From Candidatus Hydrogenedentota bacterium (GTDB lineage: Bacteria; Hydrogenedentota; Hydrogenedentia; Hydrogenedentales; CAITNO01): a stretch of DNA of 54,425 nucleotides. This document shows positions 49,206-54,425 of the stretch, in pieces. The notes under the pieces were generated by a model. The model worked only from the letters and a program-made list of their open reading frames with translations. It was not told the origin of the DNA and did no database searches. Within the stretch, counting starts at the first letter, position 1, and each line of letters opens with the position of its first letter. The position numbers and the translations under genes are program-made. Where the stretch lies: contig CAITNO010000118.1 of NCBI GenBank assembly GCA_903893795.1, positions 1 to 54,425 of the forward strand, written 5' to 3'.

Positions 49206-52200
49206 GGACTCCGAGTCCGCTCCTTTGAGCGTTCCGACGATGACGGACAAGGTCCATCGGGAAACGTCGGCTCGACGTAGTTCGGGTCTTCCCAAGCTTC
49301 GCCCCGGCTGTCTGGGGCGCGGGCAAGAGAAACACCGCCCGTTCCACCGTTTCCGGCGTTGAGCGGATGTTGTGCGGATGATTGCGGGATGTTTGGGGGG
49401 CTGGATACACGATCATCCGCATTCGTATAACCGCTTGATGCTGTTTGATTTGCGCTATGCCCATCCAGGTCGCTGCGGATGTTTGCGGATGTTTTGGGCG
49501 ATCCCTCGTGTGCATGTGCATGTGCGCACGCGCGATCTACTTGCTTATATTCTATATAACGCGCGCGCGTACACGCGTAAGACCCGTCCAAACATCCGCA
49601 CACATCCGCACTGGTTTCGGAAGTCATTGGTGTTTCAGGACTTGCAATGTGCGGATGTTGGGATTTCAACATCCGCACATCATCCGCACAACATCCGCAC
49701 TCGCTTGTCGATTCTGCATCCGAGACGTGATTTTCTGGTTTTTCCGGGAACAACTCCGTCTGCGGATTGCGGTACGGCTCGTCGGATGGATCATCATCTT
49801 CCCGCACCAGCCTGTAGAGACGGCCGCCTTTGCTGTATTTCGCGTTCTCGACCGTCGCAATTCTCAGGTCGCCGAACATGCGGTCGCGCGTGGAATTCAG
49901 CGCGAGCCCAAGCCGTATCTCCTGGGACCGGAGCGACCGGTCGCCTCGGAGACTTGCCAGCAGGTTTTCGCGTTCACAGAGTTCGTTCAGTTCGGAGACC
50001 TTGCGCGGCGTATCGGCAAACTCACCCCACCATGTGGACACGAACTCCTTCCACGCCTCGGCGTCCGGGTCCGCCTGCCGGTACATTTCGTCCAAGCACT
50101 CGAGGAATCCGGGTACGCCTGCCACGCCGAGAATGCCGCCGATGACGCCGGCCCAATCTTCGAACGAACCCATGGACCCCTTGCCGTCTGGTTTACCGGC
50201 GGCGAGCCACGCGTTCACGAGGACGTGTATCGCGTGGATGAGATCGCCTCGATTGGCCAAGGTCCACGCCTTGAGCTTCGGGTGTTTGAACTGGAGGGGG
50301 TCTCGTTGCCACGCACGGTCGCGCCGGGGATCGATGCGGATGCGCAAACACCGCCGGGCCATTTCGGTCGTCATATTTGGATTGTTGCCCGTCATCAGCC
50401 ATGCGGCCCGGTTGGGCAGGGTCAGCATCTTGGATTGGCCCAAAAGCCGTCCGGTCCAATGCTGGGCTGTAAGGACCGACGCGAGGGGCGGGGAATTCAG
50501 CCTGGACTTTTCATTCTGATTGTCGAGAAGGATGATGGAGCGCCCGTCGAGCAGCTCGGCGGTGATGGTCTTGGCGGCCTCGTCATCGTGCGTGGGCAGA
50601 GTCTGCGCGTGAGCGGACTGGCCCGTCGCCACAATCGAGACGATGTCGCAGAGCAGGCTCTTGCCCGCTCCGTTGCAGGGGGCCTCCACGAAATGCAGCG
50701 GCGTCGGGCCGTTGATCATGCGGCGAACAAACGGGAGAATCAGCGCCGCCAGCCAGTGCGTCCGGTCCGACTCGCTCACAAAGGGAAAGTCGCCGGCCAA
50801 CTCCTCGACCAGCAGCGAGCGCGCCGCGGCGATATCCTCGGGGGCCGGATCGTCCGGGGCGTCCGGCACGGCCAGGTCTTTCCCCGGTTCGTACCACGCC
50901 TTGTCGTCCCGGTGATATCCCGGTCTGGAGATCAATGCGCCGGAGTTCCCGAACACCGGACACGTGAGCACGCTCTCGATTTCGGGAAGGGTCTCATGCG
51001 GTTCCGCGAGCATCGCCTTGGCTATCTCGCGGGGGGCCAGCGCATCCACCGTGGCTTCCTGTGTTTCCTTCACCCACGTGGCCGTGCGGGAGAGGTAGGC
51101 GTAGAGGCCGTTCTCAGTCATGTCTTCGATACCGGGACCGTCCGCCCAGTGTCTCAAGCGGACCAGCGCGTCCTGGCGCAGGAAGATGTCCGGGCGCGTG
51201 TTCAACCGGAAAACGCTCTGCCACGTGTCATGAACCATGTCCTGCAGTTGACGGTTGTTCACGCGGATGACGGGCAACGCCTGGCGCGCTGGTCCCCCAG
51301 ACGCGGACGCTGGAGACGCCGCGGAAACCTTGCCTTGCCGTTTGGGGAACAGACTCTGTCCGGAGAGTTCCGCGACGCGGCGTAGCGCATGGGGAAAATC
51401 GACCGCGAGACCGTGTGCGACCATGAAATCGAACACGCTCATCGTCTTGCCGCTGATGAACGAGTGAAACGATCCGCGTTCGGCGTCGTTTGTCCCGTCG
51501 GCGGCGCCCGCCGAAGGATTCTGGTCGCCGGACGGGGAATCCGGGTCCCGGCATTCCAGCCATCCGGGCGTGGATGAACGTCCCGTCAACCAAGGACCGT
51601 ATACGGACTCGAGGGAGAGCGCGGCCAAGGCACGCTTGCGCCACTCATCCCAGTCGCCCGAGAAATCATCCGGCCCATTCGGCAGTGGAATGGCGTCATA
51701 GGCGTTCGCCAGAGCGTCCGAGGCCGCGCGCTCGATGGCGGGGTCAATGTCCTTTGGCGGCACACACGCAAACTCGCCGGGAACGAAGGGACAAAAGCCG
51801 TTCTCGCCATACTGGTAGAAGCGGTTTCCGCCGTCTCGCGCGCCGGTCCACCACGGCAGCCAGACCAGATTGCCGTACCCGTTGCCAGCGATTTTGTCCT
51901 GCTTGGGAAAGACCTCGATGCCCTTCTGCTTTTCGGGGTCGGCATACCCTCCCCGCGCCAGCGGGATATCTCGCGGAATCACGGCGCAGGCCAGTTCGCG
52001 GGCTTTCGCCGCCGGGACGGGCGTTTCGAAGAGCAGCCAGACATGCCAGCCCTTGCCGCCGCCGGAGCGTTCGAGGTAGGCGGGCAGGCCATACCGCTGG
52101 AACCGTTCGGCAATCACGCGGGCCGCGCCGTCGGGGTCGGCCACGGCTTCCGCATGGCCCGCGCCGTCGATATCCAGACACAGCCATGCGGTCATGCCGT

Positions 52201-52456
52201 CCGGCGCGGGGGTGTAGCTGCCGACGCGATAATGTCCCTTCATCACCCCCGTGGTCTTTTTCGTGACATACCGCGCGACGGCCGCCGGAGCGTTTTCCCC
52301 CAGCAGATGCGTGAGCAGCAGGGCGTCGAGCGATGAATCGTCCACCACGACAGGCATGGGCTTGCCGTGCCCGTTCAGAATGGCAGCCCGGTCGGTCCTG
52401 GAAAAGAAATGGCGTTTTAACAGGCCGAGCAGAAGGCCTGTATCGGTTTCAGACAT
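48905..52456 (-). CDS. Primase-helicase (AEP-type primase domain plus ATPase)
   Basis: This ORF of 1183 residues has an N-terminal archaeo-eukaryotic primase domain (TOTE type) with catalytic LDIDG (Asp95, Asp97) and the GGGKGWHVW motif (His138). A second part carries a Walker A loop, APCNGAGKSL (Lys599), Walker B RSIILLDN and a sensor TGNNPN, giving a D5/DUF927-like helicase-ATPase. The enzymatic part ends at about residue 890. The following 170 residues are low-complexity and encoded by the iteron-like array. The last 110 residues overlap the protease gene out of phase, so the true C-terminus is probably near 49240. It primes phage DNA replication. Confidence 0.85.
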   Translation of the reverse strand: MSETDTGLLLGLLKRHFFSRTDRAAILNGHGKPMPVVVDDSSLDALLLTHLLGENAPAAVARYVTKKTTGVMKGHYRVGSYTPAPDGMTAWLCLDIDGAGHAEAVADPDGAARVIAERFQRYGLPAYLERSGGGKGWHVWLLFETPVPAAKARELACAVIPRDIPLARGGYADPEKQKGIEVFPKQDKIAGNGYGNLVWLPWWTGARDGGNRFYQYGENGFCPFVPGEFACVPPKDIDPAIERAASDALANAYDAIPLPNGPDDFSGDWDEWRKRALAALSLESVYGPWLTGRSSTPGWLECRDPDSPSGDQNPSAGAADGTNDAERGSFHSFISGKTMSVFDFMVAHGLAVDFPHALRRVAELSGQSLFPKRQGKVSAASPASASGGPARQALPVIRVNNRQLQDMVHDTWQSVFRLNTRPDIFLRQDALVRLRHWADGPGIEDMTENGLYAYLSRTATWVKETQEATVDALAPREIAKAMLAEPHETLPEIESVLTCPVFGNSGALISRPGYHRDDKAWYEPGKDLAVPDAPDDPAPEDIAAARSLLVEELAGDFPFVSESDRTHWLAALILPFVRRMINGPTPLHFVEAPCNGAGKSLLCDIVSIVATGQSAHAQTLPTHDDEAAKTITAELLDGRSIILLDNQNEKSRLNSPPLASVLTAQHWTGRLLGQSKMLTLPNRAAWLMTGNNPNMTTEMARRCLRIRIDPRRDRAWQRDPLQFKHPKLKAWTLANRGDLIHAIHVLVNAWLAAGKPDGKGSMGSFEDWAGVIGGILGVAGVPGFLECLDEMYRQADPDAEAWKEFVSTWWGEFADTPRKVSELNELCERENLLASLRGDRSLRSQEIRLGLALNSTRDRMFGDLRIATVENAKYSKGGRLYRLVREDDDPSDEPYRNPQTELFPEKPENHVSDAESTSECGCCADDVRMLKSQHPHIASPETPMTSETSADVCGCLDGSYACTRARYIEYKQVDRACAHAHAHEGSPKTSANIRSDLDGHSANQTASSGYTNADDRVSSPPNIPQSSAQHPLNAGNGGTGGVSLARAPDSRGEAWEDPNYVEPTFPDGPCPSSSERSKERTRSPWCCKHTALPRKPKRTPTAGPWTRPRTGSRSIRPVPHCPTGCARRRCTPRHLSSSRSPLRRRWTWLPVPRAIRSSHSCCAARGRTGTATISSPRNWPPGT
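49363..49699. other. Candidate phage replication origin (iteron-like array)
   Basis: Ten exact copies of TGCGGATG or its complement lie in 330 bases: 49373, 49414, 49474, 49484, 49593, 49603, 49650, 49670, 49681 and 49692 (first base of each). An eleventh at 49363 differs at its first base. In the centre, 49535-49558 is about 79% A+T with CTTATATTCTATATA. It is flanked by strictly alternating purine-pyrimidine tracts, 49507-49534 and 49559-49579. The array lies inside the primase ORF, as in several phages whose origins are within a replication gene. Confidence 0.6.
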
Positions 52457-52541
52457 ACTATCCTCCTCGGTGGGCAGCGCCCCGTATCCACCAGATATCT
52501 ACCGGGGAATTTGCGGCCACGCGGGTGTGCGTCCCGGTTTT

Positions 52542-52877
52542 TCATGGATGCGGCGCGGCCAACTCGGTGATCGACTCGAACACGGGAATCCCGTTCTCAA
52601 TGGCGATGGCGCGTTCGTCGCGCGCGCCGCGGGACTTCCGCCAGTCCTGCGTGAGAAGCACCGCGTCGCAACGGAGCATCATGGCGATGTCGCCGTCGAG
52701 AAAGACCTGGTCGGGCAACGCGCCGTCGAAGAACCGGCTGTTCGTGTGCGGGCACAGGGCCGCGTGGCCCAGGCGCCACACATCGAGGGCCAAACGTTCG
52801 GCGGTCCGTATATGCTCTTCCCGGTCCCAAGCATTGTCCGCGCGGTAGGGACCGGCGATGTAGACGACTTTGATCAT
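52542..52877 (-). CDS. DUF4406 nucleoside deoxyribosyltransferase-like protein
   Basis: This 111-residue protein starts IKVVYIAGPYRADN, the nucleotide-binding loop of the DUF4406/nucleoside 2-deoxyribosyltransferase-like fold, and includes LGHAALCPHTNSRFFDG and AVLLTQDWRKSRGARDE. The family is common in phages and may act on nucleotides. TTGGAGG lies ahead of the ATG at 52877, which overlaps the stop of the helicase gene by four bases. Confidence 0.83.
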   Translation of the reverse strand: MIKVVYIAGPYRADNAWDREEHIRTAERLALDVWRLGHAALCPHTNSRFFDGALPDQVFLDGDIAMMLRCDAVLLTQDWRKSRGARDERAIAIENGIPVFESITELAAPHP

Positions 52878-54425
52878 GGATCCTCCAAATCCGGCCCCAG
52901 AGACAGGAAGGTCTGTCTCAGGGCGGTGCTGCGTTTGCGCGCGCATTCGCGGATGCCCCAGGCGTCGCCGAGGATGATGGCGGTCTCGCGGGCGCGCGTC
53001 ACGGCGGTGTAGAAAAGGTTCCGGTGATGCTGGAATGAGTGCGACTTGTGGATGATGACGATGACGCAGGGATATTCGGAACCCTGTGACTTGTGGATGG
53101 ACAACGCGTAAGCCAGTTCGATGTCCTGTAGCCAGGGCGACTTGGCCGGTATCTCCTTGGACTCGCCGTCGAAATCGATCATGAGTCCGCCGCCAAGCGT
53201 GGCATCCCGGACGATCCCGACAGCCCCGTTCATCACGCCCAACTCGTAGTTGTTCTTGGTCTGAATGACCTTGTCATGAACGAGAGGCCGTGGCCGCCGC
53301 CCCTCGGGTACGGGCGGCGTCTCAATGCCGTAGAGCATCTTCTGGAGCAGGCGTTGCAGGAGGATGTTCAGCGCCCGTGTGCCCATGGGTCCTTTGTGCG
53401 TCGGCGTGAGGACCTGCACATCCGTAATCGGATTGAAGTTGAGCTTCTGCGCGAGCACCTGTTGGTACATGTCGCAGATGAACCGGGGAACGTGGTCAGG
53501 AATATCCAGGTCGTCGAGCACGTGCCATGCGCGGCGTCCCGCAGCGTCCCGAGCCGAACTCTTGGGGACGGTCCCGCTCAAGATCGCGATGCTGTTTTCT
53601 TTGAGTACTCCCGCCTGCCGGACAATTTCTTCGAGCACCATCGTCGGCACGAGGCGCCGCTGGACCAGATCGCGCAACACGTTGCCGGGTCCCACCGGCG
53701 GCAATTGGTTGTGGTCCCCCACGAGCACGACCGCGGTATGGTCCAATCGCAGCGCCTGGAACAGCCGCCAAGCCAGCGGCACGTCCACCATGCTCATCTC
53801 GTCTATGACCAGGACGTCGGCCTCGACGGGATTATCGGGACCGCACCGGTAGTCCCGCCCGTTGTACCCAAGCAGGCGATGGAGCGTGAACGCCTCATGG
53901 CCGGTCACCTGTTCCATGCGTTTGGCGGCCTTGCCGGTGGGCGCGGCGAGAATGACATTCAGCCCTCGCTCCTCGCAGATATCCAAGATGGCCTTGATCG
54001 TGAACGTCTTTCCGCTGCCCGCACCACCGGAGACCAGCGAGATCATGAAGGACAGTGCGTTGGACGCCGCGACAAGTTGGCCGGGATTTAGCTGGGGCGC
54101 GTGGCGTTCGATGAGGCGGACCACATGGGGTTCATCCCGGAAATGGACATTGGGACTGACCCCGCGGCGGAAGGTCTCCGCCAGAAATTGTTCCATTTCC
54201 ACCATGGCGGGATTGGCGACCAGACGCTGCCCGGCGTGCGACACCTCCGCCAACGTCCCTTCCTTGACCAGCGCGTCCGTGGCGTCGGCCACCTGCGCGG
54301 CGCAGGGTCCGGCCTTGCCCACCCAATGGATGATGCGTTCGGGCGTCCACTTGGCGTGTTCGCGGTGTTGTTCGGGCATGTGCTCGGGCACGGTGGTGTG
54401 CCCGTTCTTTTGATGCGCGCGCACA
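52874..54425 (-). CDS. RecD2-like SF1B DNA helicase, partial at window edge
   Basis: About 516 residues are visible and the frame is open to the window end, so the true start may lie outside. Motifs: SGGAGSGKTFTI (Walker A), AAPTGKAAKRM, VLVIDEMSMVD (Walker B), VLVGDHNQLPPVG, and the C-terminal YALSIHKSQGSEYPCVIVI with FYTAVTRAR. The pattern fits RecD2-type 5'-3' helicases with a truncated N-terminal domain. It heads the replication module with the DUF4406 and primase genes. Confidence 0.87.
   Translation of the reverse strand, partial: VRAHQKNGHTTVPEHMPEQHREHAKWTPERIIHWVGKAGPCAAQVADATDALVKEGTLAEVSHAGQRLVANPAMVEMEQFLAETFRRGVSPNVHFRDEPHVVRLIERHAPQLNPGQLVAASNALSFMISLVSGGAGSGKTFTIKAILDICEERGLNVILAAPTGKAAKRMEQVTGHEAFTLHRLLGYNGRDYRCGPDNPVEADVLVIDEMSMVDVPLAWRLFQALRLDHTAVVLVGDHNQLPPVGPGNVLRDLVQRRLVPTMVLEEIVRQAGVLKENSIAILSGTVPKSSARDAAGRRAWHVLDDLDIPDHVPRFICDMYQQVLAQKLNFNPITDVQVLTPTHKGPMGTRALNILLQRLLQKMLYGIETPPVPEGRRPRPLVHDKVIQTKNNYELGVMNGAVGIVRDATLGGGLMIDFDGESKEIPAKSPWLQDIELAYALSIHKSQGSEYPCVIVIIHKSHSFQHHRNLFYTAVTRARETAIILGDAWGIRECARKRSTALRQTFLSLGPDLEDP

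Overview
The window looks like a high-GC chromosome segment from an uncultured heterotrophic bacterium of the Hydrogenedentota or Planctomycetes/Lentisphaerae type. This placement is inferred from gene content: exported glycosidase-like proteins (BNR sialidase-like, GH42-like, six-hairpin, DUF4838, GH43-like), Tat-exported phosphoesterase and Gfo/Idh/MocA proteins, an exported SGNH esterase, and gene deserts filled with short dispersed palindromic repeats. No rRNA, tRNA, CRISPR array, integrase or transposase was recognised.

Positions 1-24.6 kb are host-like. They hold a sialidase-like gene, a brnTA toxin-antitoxin pair behind a consensus promoter, a minus-strand run (phosphoesterase, methyltransferase, GH42-like enzyme), an MNT-HEPN pair, an SGNH hydrolase, a small envelope/protease cluster, a six-hairpin glycosidase-like lipoprotein, cysM, a DUF4838 protein, a GH43-like propeller overlapping an HD hydrolase, a GNAT acetyltransferase, a membrane protein, a Cys-rich PAS-like protein and a frameshifted Gfo/Idh/MocA oxidoreductase. 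Intergenic spaces carry at least three families of hairpin-forming repeats.

Positions 24.6-28.7 kb are a scrambled zone. It holds fragments of a COG1743 (DUF1156) DNA methylase and a COG1483 (DUF499) ATPase, joined to each other out of frame, next to a small gene that loses its frame, an amidoligase without its N-terminus and a truncated membrane mini-gene. Several junctions look like internal deletions.

Positions 28.7-54.4 kb are a contractile-tailed (myovirus-type) prophage read on the minus strand, from right to left. The order is RecD-like helicase, DUF4406 protein, primase-helicase with an iteron-like array, prohead protease/scaffold, decoration protein, major capsid protein, connectors, RlpA-like protein, ADP-ribosylglycohydrolase, tail terminator, sheath, tube, a tail chaperone with a likely -1 frameshift, a 1745-residue tape measure, LysM-type tube/hub proteins and a gpD-like hub. 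Two plus-strand cargo units interrupt the late genes: an XRE-ImmA/PIN cassette behind a near-perfect sigma70 promoter, and a DUF3800 gene. Terminase, portal, baseplate wedge, fibres and integrase were not found, so the element is either defective or incomplete in this window.

The most unusual features are 23 copies of a 17-residue repeat with a near-invariant proline in the tape measure, a candidate replication origin inside the primase ORF (ten octamers around an AT-rich core flanked by alternating purine-pyrimidine tracts), and the chain of gene-fusion junctions at the left end of the prophage.
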